Notes: generated by a model not told the origin, from the letters alone. Shown: positions 8,843-18,745, counted from the first letter of the stretch. The stretch is 64,000 nt of DNA from Candidatus Bathyarchaeota archaeon (GCA_026014735.1 JAOZHT010000001.1:930001-994000); one strand, 5' to 3'. Translations and numbers: made by a program.

Positions 8843-9958
8843 ATGAGTCAAAAACGAGATTACTATGAAGTGCTTGGCGTACAGCGGGGCGCAACCAAAG
8901 ACCAGATTAAGGACTCCTACCGTAAACTGGCGCTGCAGTATCACCCCGACCGCAACAAAGAAGCTGGCGCAGAAGACAAATTCAAAGAAATCAGCGAAGC
9001 CTACGCGGTTTTAAGCGACGACCAGAAACGCCAGCAGTACGATACATTGGGCCACAGCGGCTTTGACCAACGATACAGCAGCGAAGACATCTTCCGCGGC
9101 GCAGACTTCGACTCTATATTCCGCGACATGGGTTTTGGAGACCTCTTTCGCACCATCTTTGGCGGAGGCGGCGGCTTTGGCGGCTACGAGCAGACCAATC
9201 GTGGACAAGACATAGGCTTTGACTTAGAAATCAGCCTTGAGGAAGCCGCGAAGGGCACTGAACGCGAAATCGAGATTCCACGAACCGAGAAATGCGAGGT
9301 CTGCAGTGGCTCAGGCGCGGCTCCGGGAACATCTGCTAGAATCTGCCCATCATGCAATGGAGCAGGTAAAGTCCAGAATATGCGCAAGGCAGGCTTCGCG
9401 ATGTATGTGCAGGTCACGGCTTGCCCCACCTGCAAGGGCACTGGCAAGCTCATCGATACTCCATGCGGCAACTGCCGCGGCTCAGGTCTTATGCGTAAAA
9501 GACGCAAAATCACCGTCAAGATTCCCGCTGGCATCGATGAGGGTTTTCAGCTTCGGCTCCGAGGCGAAGGCGAATATACCTCCAGCCTAGGCGAACCCGG
9601 AGACCTCTACGTGATGGTACATGTGCGGCAGCATCCCCAGTTCATCCGTGAAGGCGACGACCTCTGGCATATAGCCATGATTACTTATCCGCAGGCGGCT
9701 TTGGGCTCGGAGATATCTGTGCCGACGCTGGATGGACCCACAACCGTCAAGGTGCATGCGGGGACGCAGGTCGGCGAAGTTATCACTCTGCGCGGCAAGG
9801 GCATGCCACGGTTTCGCGGATACGGCAGAGGCGACTTGCTGATACGTGTCGGAATCGCGGTTCCCCAGAAACTCACCGCTAACCAGAAGGCGCTGCTTGA
9901 GCAGTTAGCTGGCGAAATGGGCACTGATGTGTCGCGGAAAGGCAAATTCCGCATATAA
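8843..9958 (+). CDS. dnaJ: Chaperone DnaJ (type I Hsp40)
   Basis: DnaJ stimulates the ATPase of DnaK and holds unfolded clients. The J-domain (1-70) has the essential HPD in LQYHPDRNKEAG. A Gly/Phe-rich linker follows, with GGGGGFGGYEQ near 108-118. The zinc-binding region has four CxxCxGxG repeats (CEVCSGSG, CPSCNGAG, CPTCKGTG, CGNCRGSG). The two C-terminal substrate-binding beta domains and the dimerisation end are complete. At 371 aa it is full length. DnaK and GrpE are not adjacent, unlike in most archaea that carry this bacterial-type system. Confidence 0.97.
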   Translation: MSQKRDYYEVLGVQRGATKDQIKDSYRKLALQYHPDRNKEAGAEDKFKEISEAYAVLSDDQKRQQYDTLGHSGFDQRYSSEDIFRGADFDSIFRDMGFGDLFRTIFGGGGGFGGYEQTNRGQDIGFDLEISLEEAAKGTEREIEIPRTEKCEVCSGSGAAPGTSARICPSCNGAGKVQNMRKAGFAMYVQVTACPTCKGTGKLIDTPCGNCRGSGLMRKRRKITVKIPAGIDEGFQLRLRGEGEYTSSLGEPGDLYVMVHVRQHPQFIREGDDLWHIAMITYPQAALGSEISVPTLDGPTTVKVHAGTQVGEVITLRGKGMPRFRGYGRGDLLIRVGIAVPQKLTANQKALLEQLAGEMGTDVSRKGKFRI

Positions 9959-10043
9959 AACTCCTTTTTTGGCAGCTGAGCGGTTGCATAAACCTTTTAA
10001 GGTAAACCCCAGATACTGCCTAACTACTTTAAGGTGAAAAAAC

Positions 10044-10454
10044 TTGGCTTTAGACATTGCATCAACCGTCTTTGGGCTCCTGGCAACCATCGTGGTTATG
10101 GTTATCTTTACTGTGCCTGCGCTCTATATTTCGGGGCGTCTGCTGGCGGGCAAGGGCAAAGCAAAATTCACCGATGCACTCTGGATCGTCGCGCTGGGCT
10201 CGATCGTGTACTACTTCTTTGATGCCTTCGTCGCCGTTTTAGTCGAGGGCGCGTTGCTGTCGCTGTTCACCTACCTTGTGCTGCTGATGATTTGGCTGGG
10301 GCTGGTTAAGCACTTCTTTGACTGCGGCTGGCTTAAATCGCTGGCTATAAGCATAATCGCGTTGATAATCACAATCGTGATTTGGGTGGTCATCGCGCTT
10401 GCACTGGCAGCCGTAGGCTTATCAGCAGGCTGGATACCTATCCCGCAATTCTAA
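10044..10454 (+). CDS. Small integral membrane protein
   Basis: A 136-aa, strongly hydrophobic protein with about four transmembrane helices. One loop is charged (GRLLAGKGKAKFTDALWI, near 31-48). It begins at TTG 10044, preceded by AAGGTGA, and no nearby ATG fits the frame. A TATA-like CCTTTTAAGG element lies about 45 bases upstream. I do not recognise a family and no catalytic motif is visible. Confidence 0.65.
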   Translation: MALDIASTVFGLLATIVVMVIFTVPALYISGRLLAGKGKAKFTDALWIVALGSIVYYFFDAFVAVLVEGALLSLFTYLVLLMIWLGLVKHFFDCGWLKSLAISIIALIITIVIWVVIALALAAVGLSAGWIPIPQF

Positions 10455-10473
10455 CCTTCCTTCTTTTTTCGGG

Positions 10474-10519
10474 GTTCTCTGCTGCGATTTCGCTCTATCC
10501 CCCCTCTACTTATAGGCTC
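10474..10519 (-). repeat. Dispersed TATA/polyguanine element, divergent copy R1
   Basis: Read on the minus strand this segment has CCTATAAGTAGAGGGGGG followed by a GCAGCAGAG motif. It matches the pattern of better-conserved copies at 26904-26944, 33058-33099 and 33112-33157. It lies in the 298-base gap between two convergent genes, where no promoter is needed. This is the weakest of the four copies. Confidence 0.4.
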
Positions 10520-10520
10520 A

Positions 10521-10595
10521 GCAGATGCACAGAAAAAACAGCCTTAGCTGGCAGATTGCAGGGCAGCATCAGCTTATGTAAGGCAGATGCACAGA
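10521..10595. repeat. Short direct repeat pair in a convergent intergenic region
   Basis: GCAGATGCACAGA (13 bases) occurs at 10521-10533 and exactly again at 10583-10595, next to element R1. The rest of the gap (10596-10752) shows no gene. Confidence 0.5.
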
Positions 10596-10752
10596 TGCAG
10601 TTTTGATGTCTATGCAGGTGAGTTGTTATTCAAGGCAGGAATGCTAGCCGAGCGAGATAAAGCAAAGCTGCGATAGAATTCGTTGATCTAAAAGTCATTG
10701 ACAAGAAGTATTTCTGATGAATATTAAAAAAGAAATGAAGGGAAAAGAAGGT

Positions 10753-12714
10753 TTACTTCTTTTCGAGCTGTTTGCGCAGGTCAGCGTAGGTTGCTTTGAT
10801 GTCTTCGATGCTGCCTTCGTCTTCGATGGTGCTGGTGTCGCCCATTGGCGCGCCGGTGAGGACTGCTTTGAGGAGTCTGCGCATGATTTTGCCGCTGCGG
10901 GTCTTTGGCAGTTTAGCAACGATTATGACTGCTTCGGGGGTGGCGATTGGACCAATTGTAGTTCTGACGTGTTTGGTGAGTTCAACGCGGAGCTCATCTG
11001 AGGGGGTGAAGCCGCTGCGTAGCACTACGAATGCCACTGGGACTTCGCCTTTAACTGCGTCTTCTTTGCCCATGACTGCTGCTTCAGATACTGCTGGGTG
11101 AGAGACGAGTGCAGATTCGAGTTCGACTGTGCCGATTCTGTGGCCTGCGACTTTGAGGACTTCGTCTGCTCTGCCGAGTAGCCAGAAGTAGCCGTCGGGG
11201 TCGCGGATTGCGTAGTCGCCGACATAGTAGATTCCTGGCCATTTGCTGAAGTATGTTTGTTTGAAGCGGTCAGGGTCTTTCCAGACGGTTTGCAGCATTC
11301 CTGGCCATGGAGATTTTATGACCAGGTAGCCTTTGGTTCCTTGAGGGACTGATTGACCTTTCTCGTCAACGATGTCAGCGTTAACTCCTGGCAAAGCCAG
11401 CGTAGCTGAACCTGGCTTGAGTGGTGTTAACTCGATGCCGGATGCAGGTGTAATCATGAATCCGCCGGTTTCTGTCTGCCACCAAGTGTCAATGATCGGC
11501 AGTTTTTCTTTGCCGATGACTCTGTAGTACCATTTCCATGCTTCGGGGTTGATTGCTTCGCCTACTGAGCCGAGTTCGCGTAGTGTGCTGAGGTCGTGTT
11601 TGTTGACCCATTCTTCGCCGAATTTCATGAACATACGAACAGCAGTGGGGGTGCCGTAGAGAATGGTTACGCCATGGCGTTCGATCATGTCCCACCAGCG
11701 GTCCTGTGCGGGGTAGTCAGGTGTGCCTTCGAAGAGGAAAGCAGTTATGCCGTGGCTGAGGGGTGCATAGACATTGTATGTGTGTCCTGTGATCCAGCCG
11801 ATGTCTGCAACACACCAGTAGATGTCTTGGTCTGTTGGGTTGAATGCCCATTTAAGAGTCCAGTAAGCCCAAACCAAGTAGCCGCCTGTGCCGTGCTGGA
11901 CGCCTTTTGGCTTGCCGGTGGTTCCTGAAGTGTAGAGAATGAACAGGGGATCAGTTGCATTCATGACTTCTGGTTCAACATATGCGTTTGCGCCTGCCGC
12001 TGCTATAGCATCATGATACCAGACGTCAACGCCCTCTTTCATCTTGACTTCTTGGCCTGTGCGTTTGACAACGATGACTTTCTCTACGCCCGGCATGTTT
12101 GGCATGGCGCGGTCTAAGGTGTCTTTGATGGAAACGGGTTTGCCTCTGCGGAAGCTGCCGTCAGCAGTGATGACCACTTTGGCTCCGCAGTCGTTAACGC
12201 GGTCTGCGAGTGCTTCAGCGCTAAAGCCTGAGAAGACAACTGTGTGGACACAGCCGATGCGCACGGTTGCTAACAGAGCAATCGGGAGTTCGGGGATGAC
12301 GGGCAAAAACATAGCGACGCGGTCGCCTTTTTTGAGGCCGGCTTCTTTGAGTGCTTTGGCGAGTTTGTTTACTTCGCGGTAAAGCTGATAGTAGGTGTAG
12401 GTTTTAACTTCACCCATCTCGCCTTCCCAGATGTAAGCGAGTTTGTTTTTGCGACCACTCTTAACATGCCTATCAAGCGTGTTGTAGGTTATGTTGAGTG
12501 TGCCGTCGGCAAACCACTTAAAGAAGGGCGGGTTGGAATCATCCAGCACCTTGCTGGGTGCCTTGATCCAGTCGATTGCTTTGGCTTTTTCAGCCCAAAA
12601 TTCCTGTGGATTCTTGATTGATTGTTCCCATTCTTGCTTGCGTATTTCTCCAGAAGAAATTTTTACGCTGCTGGGATAATATCTTTCATTGAAGGGTAAA
12701 CTAGCTTCTGACAT
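10753..12714 (-). CDS. acs: Acetyl-CoA synthetase, AMP-forming
   Basis: Activates acetate to acetyl-CoA through acetyl-AMP. The ANL-family P-loop motif is YTSGTTGKPKGVQHGT (about 265-280). The acetate-pocket tryptophan region IDTWWQTETGGFMI lies near 410-423, and the hinge GRADEVLKVAGHRIGT near 518-533. The catalytic, acetylatable lysine sits in LPKTRSGKIMRRLLK near the C-terminus (about 605-619). At 653 aa it is full length. An acetate transporter-like gene lies 103 bases upstream in the same orientation (12818-13408), which indicates uptake and activation of acetate. The lysine motif suggests possible control by acetylation, but no acetyltransferase is directly adjacent. Confidence 0.97.
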   Translation of the reverse strand: MSEASLPFNERYYPSSVKISSGEIRKQEWEQSIKNPQEFWAEKAKAIDWIKAPSKVLDDSNPPFFKWFADGTLNITYNTLDRHVKSGRKNKLAYIWEGEMGEVKTYTYYQLYREVNKLAKALKEAGLKKGDRVAMFLPVIPELPIALLATVRIGCVHTVVFSGFSAEALADRVNDCGAKVVITADGSFRRGKPVSIKDTLDRAMPNMPGVEKVIVVKRTGQEVKMKEGVDVWYHDAIAAAGANAYVEPEVMNATDPLFILYTSGTTGKPKGVQHGTGGYLVWAYWTLKWAFNPTDQDIYWCVADIGWITGHTYNVYAPLSHGITAFLFEGTPDYPAQDRWWDMIERHGVTILYGTPTAVRMFMKFGEEWVNKHDLSTLRELGSVGEAINPEAWKWYYRVIGKEKLPIIDTWWQTETGGFMITPASGIELTPLKPGSATLALPGVNADIVDEKGQSVPQGTKGYLVIKSPWPGMLQTVWKDPDRFKQTYFSKWPGIYYVGDYAIRDPDGYFWLLGRADEVLKVAGHRIGTVELESALVSHPAVSEAAVMGKEDAVKGEVPVAFVVLRSGFTPSDELRVELTKHVRTTIGPIATPEAVIIVAKLPKTRSGKIMRRLLKAVLTGAPMGDTSTIEDEGSIEDIKATYADLRKQLEKK

Positions 12715-12817
12715 GTTCTCAATCCCAATTCAATTGGGGACAGTGATTACAGTGATAGATATATAAGCGTTTTCGCATTAAATGTATAAATAAAAAATGA
12801 TAAGGAAAAAAAGGAAA

Positions 12818-13408
12818 TTATTGTTTAACTGGGCATATTGGCAATACTGTTTTCTGATTTGATTCATTCAAGACTTCCGCAAGACCCAAATAAACCGCAC
12901 TTGACCCGCAAATGACACCCTCGATGCCCGTGATTGTATTGAACCAAACTGGGTTACCCATTAACTCTCTTGCCATAAGCATAAAGAACAGAATAGCCAA
13001 GCTTCCAAAGACAAATTGCAATGCACGATTAGTCTTCAATGTACCAAAGAACATCGCTAACGTGAACAACCCCCACATGAAGAAGTAAGCAGCCATAGCA
13101 GAATTATCAGCCGCGGCAATGTTGCTAAAGAAGGATGTGCCAGGTAGAAGAATCAAAGCAACCAGTGACCACCAGAAGAGACCGTATGAACTGAATGCGA
13201 CTGTGCCGAAAGTGTTGCCTTTTTTGAATTCCATGACGCCGACGATGACCTGCGCAAGACCACCGTAAGCCAAGCCCATAGCAAGGATCATGCTGTTTAA
13301 GCCGAATAGTCCAGCGTTGTGTAGGTTGAGCAGGACCGTGGTTAAACCGAAGCCTAAAAGTCCAAGCGGAGCGGGGTTTGCTAATTTAGTTACTAATTTA
13401 TCACTCAT
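12818..13408 (-). CDS. GPR1/FUN34/YaaH (SatP) family acetate transporter
   Basis: The 196-aa protein has six predicted transmembrane helices. The family signature is [21 protein letters not shown] near the N-terminus (residues 11-31); the NPAPLGL motif contributes to the acetate/succinate pore. Further typical segments are [20 protein letters not shown] and [14 protein letters not shown] precedes the ATG. It lies upstream of acs and probably shares its function, importing acetate or a similar monocarboxylate. Confidence 0.92.
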   Translation of the reverse strand: MSDKLVTKLANPAPLGLLGFGLTTVLLNLHNAGLFGLNSMILAMGLAYGGLAQVIVGVMEFKKGNTFGTVAFSSYGLFWWSLVALILLPGTSFFSNIAAADNSAMAAYFFMWGLFTLAMFFGTLKTNRALQFVFGSLAILFFMLMARELMGNPVWFNTITGIEGVICGSSAVYLGLAEVLNESNQKTVLPICPVKQ

Positions 13409-13614
13409 CTGTAATGTTTCCTCAATTATGCCTTTTTACCTGAATTCGTTTATTCTACATTTAAAGCTTGTGTCTAATTAGACGTTCAGGCAAGAGGGCC
13501 CTTGCTGGCAGCAGCACCACAAAACATGCCAGCTAATAGATTGCCTGGCAAAAAAAGGGGCAACCGCAGAGCGCATAGCTTAGAAGAGAAGGGATCGCTG
13601 GCACCCACGATTGA

Positions 13615-16368
13615 TTATTTGTCTCCTCTTCGTTTGCTTGCCACATATTTTCCAAGCTCAACCATACCGAAAACGAACGCGGTGGATGCCCATGCAACCG
13701 CCCAGATTTGAAGCGTCGGCACCGTGATGTCAAAGGCGTTCTGCAGACCCGGGATGTAGAGTATGGCTACCTGCAGGAGCAGCGAGGAAATCAATGCGTA
13801 CCAGAGGAGCTTGTTTTTGAAGACCCCCACCTTGAACACGGGGTACTTGAGGGACCGCGCTGAGAGTGCATTTGCCAGCTCCATCAGGATCAGAGTAGTG
13901 AACAGTTGGGTGCGGGCTTCAACTAGCTGCTGAATGCTTTCCCAGGGCCGATAGAGCAGGTAGCTGCCTAGCAGAATCGTAGCCATCAGGATGGGAACGG
14001 CTGTCAAGTAGATCTTTACGTCCCGGGTGAAGATGCTTTCTTTTGGATTGCGGGGTTTCTGATCCATCAAGTCAGGGTCGCCGGGGTCAACGCTTAACGC
14101 GATGGCGGGTAACCCGTCGGTGGTGAGGTTAATCCATAAGAGCTGAATGGTCGTTAAAGCGATTGCTGCCTCGCCGATTAGTGCAACCTCGGAGTTAGGC
14201 GTTAGAATCTGGGCAATCAGGGGAACGGAAATGACGGCGGTTAACACCACGATGATTTCCATGATGTTGCAGCGCAGCAGGTAAGTGAGGTACTTTTTGA
14301 TGTTGCCGTAGATTTCGCGTCCTTCCTTAACGGCTTTAACGATGGAGGCGAAGTTGTCGTCGGCAAGCACCATATCCGAGGCTTCTTTAGTTACCTCCGT
14401 GCCCGTGACACCCATCGCGACGCCTATGTCAGCCATTTTAAGCGCAGGCGCATCGTTAACGCCGTCGCCGGTCATAGCCACAATTTGGTTTTTAACTTTC
14501 CAGGCGTTCACAATCCGGGTTTTATGCTCTGGGGCAACGCGGGCATAGATGACTATGTCATCGATTATTTCGATCAGGTCACTGTCGCTGATTTTGTCGA
14601 GGTCAGCGCCCGTGAGGACTTTTTCTTCAATTTGGTTTTCGCCCAGCAGATTGAGTTCTTTGCCGACAGCAACAGCGGTAAGCTTGTGGTCACCGGTAAT
14701 CATGACGACCCGTATGCCGGCTCGTCGGCAGATGTTTATGGCATCTTTCACTTCATCTCGGGGCGGGTCAATCATGCCCATTATCCCCACAAAAACAAAG
14801 TCCGTCTCCATGTTTTCTTCGAATGCCTTTTGGTTCTCAGGTAATTCTTTGTAGGCAAACCCCAAATTTCTTAGCGCCTGCAGCGCCATGACTTCGGAGA
14901 CCTTGTGGACTTCAGCTTTCTCTTTAGCTTCGAAGCCAACGGCTTTTCCGTTGAGGAGGATGCGGTTACATTTCTCAAGGATGATTTCAGGGGCGCCTTT
15001 CATGTACGCATATTTTTTGTTGCCGACCTCATGAATAGTAGTCATTCGTTTCCGCTCGGACGAGAAGGGAATCTCGGCGATGCGGGGCTCCCGCTTATCG
15101 AGAGCCTCCTTGGACATGTCGGCTTTTGCCGCGGCAACAACCAAGGCACCCTCCGTGGGGTCGCCCTTGATAACCCATTTGTCCACTTTGGCGTCTAGTT
15201 CAACGTTGGAGTCGTTGCAGAGGGCCGCGATTTTTAGCAGCAGCTTTAATTCTTCGTCGGGTTCAACGGTTTTTTCTTCGCATAGGAAGCTGCCTTTGGG
15301 GGCGTACCCGATGCCGCTGACTTTGAGGGCGCGGTCGTTAACGTAGATTCTTTGGACAGTCATTTCGCCCTTGGTCATGGTGCCTGTTTTATCTGAGCAG
15401 ATAACGCTGGTGCTGCCTAACGTCTCAACCGCCGGCAACCGCTTAACGATCGTGTGGACCTTAGCCATCCGATACATGCCTACGGAGAGCGAGGCCGTCA
15501 CGATAGCTGGAAGTGCAACGGGCACCGCGGCGACGGCAAGGCTGATTGCCCACTGAACCATATCCAAAATGTTGCGGCCCTGCAGGATGCCTATTGCACC
15601 CACGACGACGGCGATGCCTATGACGAGTATACCGATCCATTTGCCTACGCCCGCCATGCGTTTCTCCAGCGGCGTGCTCTCCTGCGTGGTGGTTTGAACC
15701 ATCTGTGCGATTTTGCCGAATTCGGTCTTCATCGCTGTATCCGTAACCACTGCTTTGGCTCTGCCGTACACCAGTATAGTGCCGGTAAACAGCAGGTTTC
15801 TGCGGTCGTTTAGCTGCGTCTCCTCAGGCAGGGCTTGGGTGGATTTGTCCACTGGCGCGGATTCACCGGTCAGGGCGGCTTCTTCAACCTTGAGATTAAT
15901 TGCTTCGATTAGGCGTGCATCAGCTGGAACCCTGTCGCCAGTGTAGAGAAGGATTACATCGCCGGGAACCAAGTCGCGGGCGGGGATACGCTGTTCGCGC
16001 CCGTCACGCAGCACCACAGCCATGGGCGCAGTCATCTTTTTTAGGGCTTCAAGGGCTTTTCCCGAGCGGTACTCCTGCCTAAACCCAAGCAGAACACTAA
16101 CAACAACTATCACTAAAATGATGAGGGCATCGATGAATTCGCCCATGACAAGGGATAAGGCAGTTGCCACAAGCAGAATAATCAGCAGAACATCCTTGAA
16201 TTGGTGAAGCAGAATCGATAGGACCGAGCGCCCCTTTTCCTTTCGGAGTTCGTTGGGGCCAAATTTTGCTAATCGCCCTTGAGCGTCCTTGGTAGTTAAC
16301 CCTGATTTGGACGAGGAAAGCTCGCGGACTGCTTCATCAACATCAAGAGAATGCCAAACCTGACCCAT
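13615..16368 (-). CDS. Cation-transporting P-type ATPase with PVALP in place of PEGLP
   Basis: The 917-aa protein has the P2-type layout: N-terminal cation-ATPase domain, two helices, actuator domain with LTGESAPVDK (about 168-177), phosphorylation site CSDKTGTMTKGE (about 330-341), nucleotide domain with KGAPE, hinge MTGDGVNDAPAL, and a C-terminal six-helix domain with WINLTTDGLPAIALSVDPGD. The M5 and M6 segments keep residues equivalent to calcium ligands of SERCA (N-x-x-E in LLRCNIMEIIVV and N-x-x-T-D in INLTTDG). M4, however, has VPVALPAIVT where calcium and sodium pumps have PEGLP, so one key acidic ligand is missing. PVALP is usual in proton pumps of the P3A type. The transported ion is therefore uncertain. 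GGTG precedes the ATG. Confidence 0.88.
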   Translation of the reverse strand: MGQVWHSLDVDEAVRELSSSKSGLTTKDAQGRLAKFGPNELRKEKGRSVLSILLHQFKDVLLIILLVATALSLVMGEFIDALIILVIVVVSVLLGFRQEYRSGKALEALKKMTAPMAVVLRDGREQRIPARDLVPGDVILLYTGDRVPADARLIEAINLKVEEAALTGESAPVDKSTQALPEETQLNDRRNLLFTGTILVYGRAKAVVTDTAMKTEFGKIAQMVQTTTQESTPLEKRMAGVGKWIGILVIGIAVVVGAIGILQGRNILDMVQWAISLAVAAVPVALPAIVTASLSVGMYRMAKVHTIVKRLPAVETLGSTSVICSDKTGTMTKGEMTVQRIYVNDRALKVSGIGYAPKGSFLCEEKTVEPDEELKLLLKIAALCNDSNVELDAKVDKWVIKGDPTEGALVVAAAKADMSKEALDKREPRIAEIPFSSERKRMTTIHEVGNKKYAYMKGAPEIILEKCNRILLNGKAVGFEAKEKAEVHKVSEVMALQALRNLGFAYKELPENQKAFEENMETDFVFVGIMGMIDPPRDEVKDAINICRRAGIRVVMITGDHKLTAVAVGKELNLLGENQIEEKVLTGADLDKISDSDLIEIIDDIVIYARVAPEHKTRIVNAWKVKNQIVAMTGDGVNDAPALKMADIGVAMGVTGTEVTKEASDMVLADDNFASIVKAVKEGREIYGNIKKYLTYLLRCNIMEIIVVLTAVISVPLIAQILTPNSEVALIGEAAIALTTIQLLWINLTTDGLPAIALSVDPGDPDLMDQKPRNPKESIFTRDVKIYLTAVPILMATILLGSYLLYRPWESIQQLVEARTQLFTTLILMELANALSARSLKYPVFKVGVFKNKLLWYALISSLLLQVAILYIPGLQNAFDITVPTLQIWAVAWASTAFVFGMVELGKYVASKRRGDK

Positions 16369-16481
16369 CGATATAACACCTTGCTACTTAAAACCTCACC
16401 GACAACAAATATATTTGTTTTCCAAGCACTCGGAAAATAAAATAGCATACGATAAAAAATCCGATACTCCTTACAAGAAAA

Positions 16482-17024
16482 TTAAACGACTGACGGATTC
16501 GGATGGCTTTGGTGGTACCGCCTGCTATAGACATACAAGGAAACCGCGCCGACTGCCAAGACAACCACGCTTAAAACGTAGAGACCCCATGTAAAAAGAC
16601 CACCGAAGCCTGCAATTTGTTTCTGCCAGTCCCAGGGAAAATCAGCAATTTTTCCAAGAGGCCAAGCGCCAATCACTGTGTAGGCAAAGCCAAATGCAAC
16701 CAGCAATATGGCAACATGCTCCCCGTCATCAACCGCCCCTGAACGTAAACTTCGGGTGCTGTATGCACATAGCATTGTGGCGCCGACAAGCAGTAGGGGG
16801 AGGCTAGTAACGAAAAAGAAAGGGCTGATGTAGCTACGCTGCACAATCGCGTTTGGGAAGGGGGGAATGTTAAAGATGTCTTTTCCCCAGTCAGCGGGGT
16901 TCCAGTTGCCCAGTATAACTGCGGTAAGGTAGAAGGCGCCGTAGGCGGCCAGCAGCAAACCGAGGGAAACCTGGTGGCGTTTGATGTAGGCAGCGATGCG
17001 GTTTATCGCGGGGGGGTTGCTCAT
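16482..17024 (-). CDS. Four-helix membrane protein of unknown function
   Basis: The 180-aa protein has about four transmembrane helices near residues 20-38, 66-88, 100-120 and 140-165. An extracytoplasmic loop between the first two is rich in Trp, Pro and Asn (NWNPADWGKDIFNIPPFPN). I do not recognise the family. It is divergent from the FNR-like flavoprotein at 17156, and the two share a 131-base intergenic region. Confidence 0.65.
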   Translation of the reverse strand: MSNPPAINRIAAYIKRHQVSLGLLLAAYGAFYLTAVILGNWNPADWGKDIFNIPPFPNAIVQRSYISPFFFVTSLPLLLVGATMLCAYSTRSLRSGAVDDGEHVAILLVAFGFAYTVIGAWPLGKIADFPWDWQKQIAGFGGLFTWGLYVLSVVVLAVGAVSLYVYSRRYHQSHPNPSVV

Positions 17025-17155
17025 CAGCAGTCAAGTCTCTGCTACTTCTACGTGGCGTAGGCATATATTATTTTTCAGCGCAAACCCGAAAAGGCGGGGT
17101 AGGCAAAAGATTCTAAAATGTAGCTGTTCACTATAAGATTGTTTTAGGTGTGCTT

Positions 17156-17857
17156 ATGAAGTTCGAAACAACCCTAACCGAAATTATTCCGCGTACATCA
17201 AATGTTACCAGCTTCCGCTTTGCCCGACCCAAAGGTTTAGAGTATAAACCGGGCCAATTCTTCTTCGTTACCCTCAAACACAACGGCGCACAACTAAAAA
17301 AGCACTTTAGCTTCAGCAGCAGCCCCACCCAAACCGGCCACATCGAGTTCACCAAAAAACTAAGCGACAGCGAATACTCCGCGGCGCTCCGAGCAGCAAA
17401 ACCGGGGGATTGGGCAGAAATCGAGGCTCCCTATGGACAATTCACTTTTGAAGGCGAATACCCCAAAATTGCGTTGCTCGGCGGCGGCATAGGCATAACA
17501 CCCTTTATCAGCATCGCCAAATACGCCACCGACAAGGGCTTAGGCAACCAGATTACGCTTTTCTATGGCTGCCGCACCCCCGAGGATATCGTTTTCCGTG
17601 AGGAATTCTGGGAGTTAGCTAAGAAAAACAGTAACTTAAAAATCCATTTTACAGTCAGCCAAGCCTCCGAGGGCTGGAAGGGCGCAACTGGCAACATCGA
17701 TGCGGACATGATTAAGGCGGGGCTGCCGGATTTTAGGGACTATGTTTTCTATGCCTGCGGTCCGCCGCCTATGGTTAAAGCAATGCAGGCTTTGATGGAG
17801 AAGCTGGGGTTGCCCAAGGAGAAGCTGAAGCTGGAGTACTTCACAGGCTACCAATAA
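17156..17857 (+). CDS. FNR-like FAD-dependent oxidoreductase
   Basis: The 233-aa protein has the ferredoxin-NADP reductase fold. The FAD-binding barrel has FRFARPKGLEYKPGQFFFV (about 19-37) and HFSFSSSPTQ, the R/H-x-Y/F-S-type flavin motif. The NAD(P)-binding half has LLGGGIGITPFISIAKY (about 104-120) and the C-terminal CGPPPMVKAMQALM. No [2Fe-2S] domain is fused, so electrons must pass to a separate partner. AGGTG sits just before the ATG. It lies 189 bases upstream of the CcdA/NapH/reductase cluster on the same strand. It could feed that cluster with electrons from NAD(P)H; that link is inference. Confidence 0.88.
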   Translation: MKFETTLTEIIPRTSNVTSFRFARPKGLEYKPGQFFFVTLKHNGAQLKKHFSFSSSPTQTGHIEFTKKLSDSEYSAALRAAKPGDWAEIEAPYGQFTFEGEYPKIALLGGGIGITPFISIAKYATDKGLGNQITLFYGCRTPEDIVFREEFWELAKKNSNLKIHFTVSQASEGWKGATGNIDADMIKAGLPDFRDYVFYACGPPPMVKAMQALMEKLGLPKEKLKLEYFTGYQ

Positions 17858-18046
17858 GGAAAAAGGGGTCTGGTCAGTACTACACGGGACAAAACAGCGG
17901 CTGATCAGCTATTCCTAAGAGAAAATTCTCCTAAAGCCCATCCAAAATCACCAAAAAACATAACCTGCCCCCATCTACCAAAAATTATGCAAAGCTTAAA
18001 TGTATTAAACCCTTATCTGCTATAAAGTTCAACGGGAAAACTCGGC

Positions 18047-18745
18047 ATGTCACTAATACCTGAGATTACCAATCCGTATATGGGGGCATTCGCGGGGGGT
18101 TTGCTTTATGGCTTGGCTGTTTGCACTGCCTCTTGTCTGCCGCTTCTGGCGGGTTACATCGCGGGTGTCGGCTCAGGTTTTAAGGGCAGCCTAAAAATCA
18201 CGGTGATTTTTAACTCCGGCAGAGTTCTGGCGTACGCATTAATCGGCGGAGTCATCGGCTTGTTCGGGGGGCTGTTGAGGCTGTTTGTATCGGATGCGGC
18301 GGTTGCGCCCTTCCAGATGTATTCATCCATCGCTTTCGGTGTCGTCAGCGTCGCCATCGGCGCCATGGTTATCTACCAAACACGCAAACCCTGCAGCGGC
18401 TGCACAGGACAAACCGCCCCAATAGCCCAAACATCGCGGGGACGCCTAGGCGTGGATTTCGGCGCATTCTCACTGGGTTTAACCAGAGGCTTAATAATTT
18501 GTCCACCCCTCATAGCGTTGCTGGCATACTCGTTGCCCTTCGCTAGCCCCGTTGGAAGCGTCGGCATAGCGGTCCTCTTTGGTGTAGGAACCGCGCTTTC
18601 GCCCATGCTGCTTTTGGGCGGAGTCACAGGGTGGCTGCTTAACAAGGCGCCTCTGCTTCGCAAATGGATCTCGCTTGGCGGCGGCGCTGTGCTTATCGTA
18701 TTTGGTTTATTCACGATGCTGAGTTCAGCTTTCCAGATAATTTAG
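18047..18745 (+). CDS. CcdA/DsbD-like (TauE/SafE-type) membrane protein
   Basis: A 232-aa protein with about six transmembrane helices in two repeats, matching the cytochrome-c-biogenesis/DsbD transmembrane family (PF13386-like). Helix 1 holds GLAVCTASCLPLLAGYIAG, with cysteines where CcdA has its redox pair. The second half has GLTRGLIICPPLIALLAY with the matching cysteine. A further CxxC (KPCSGCTGQ, about residue 112) lies in the central loop. CcdA/DsbD relatives move thiol reducing equivalents across the membrane. A TATA-like GCTTAAATG lies about 50 bases upstream. The next gene starts 13 bases after its stop, so the two are one operon. Confidence 0.8.
   Translation: MSLIPEITNPYMGAFAGGLLYGLAVCTASCLPLLAGYIAGVGSGFKGSLKITVIFNSGRVLAYALIGGVIGLFGGLLRLFVSDAAVAPFQMYSSIAFGVVSVAIGAMVIYQTRKPCSGCTGQTAPIAQTSRGRLGVDFGAFSLGLTRGLIICPPLIALLAYSLPFASPVGSVGIAVLFGVGTALSPMLLLGGVTGWLLNKAPLLRKWISLGGGAVLIVFGLFTMLSSAFQII

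Noticed and set aside
10717-11928. Several plus-strand frames over 90 codons within acs
   Set aside because: They lie opposite a strongly conserved gene and have no family features; they arise from its codon bias.
13480-13614. GCAAGAGGGCCCTTGC palindrome before the P-type ATPase stop
   Set aside because: It lies downstream of the ATPase gene and is probably a hairpin that ends transcription; the flanks show no element borders, so I do not claim more.
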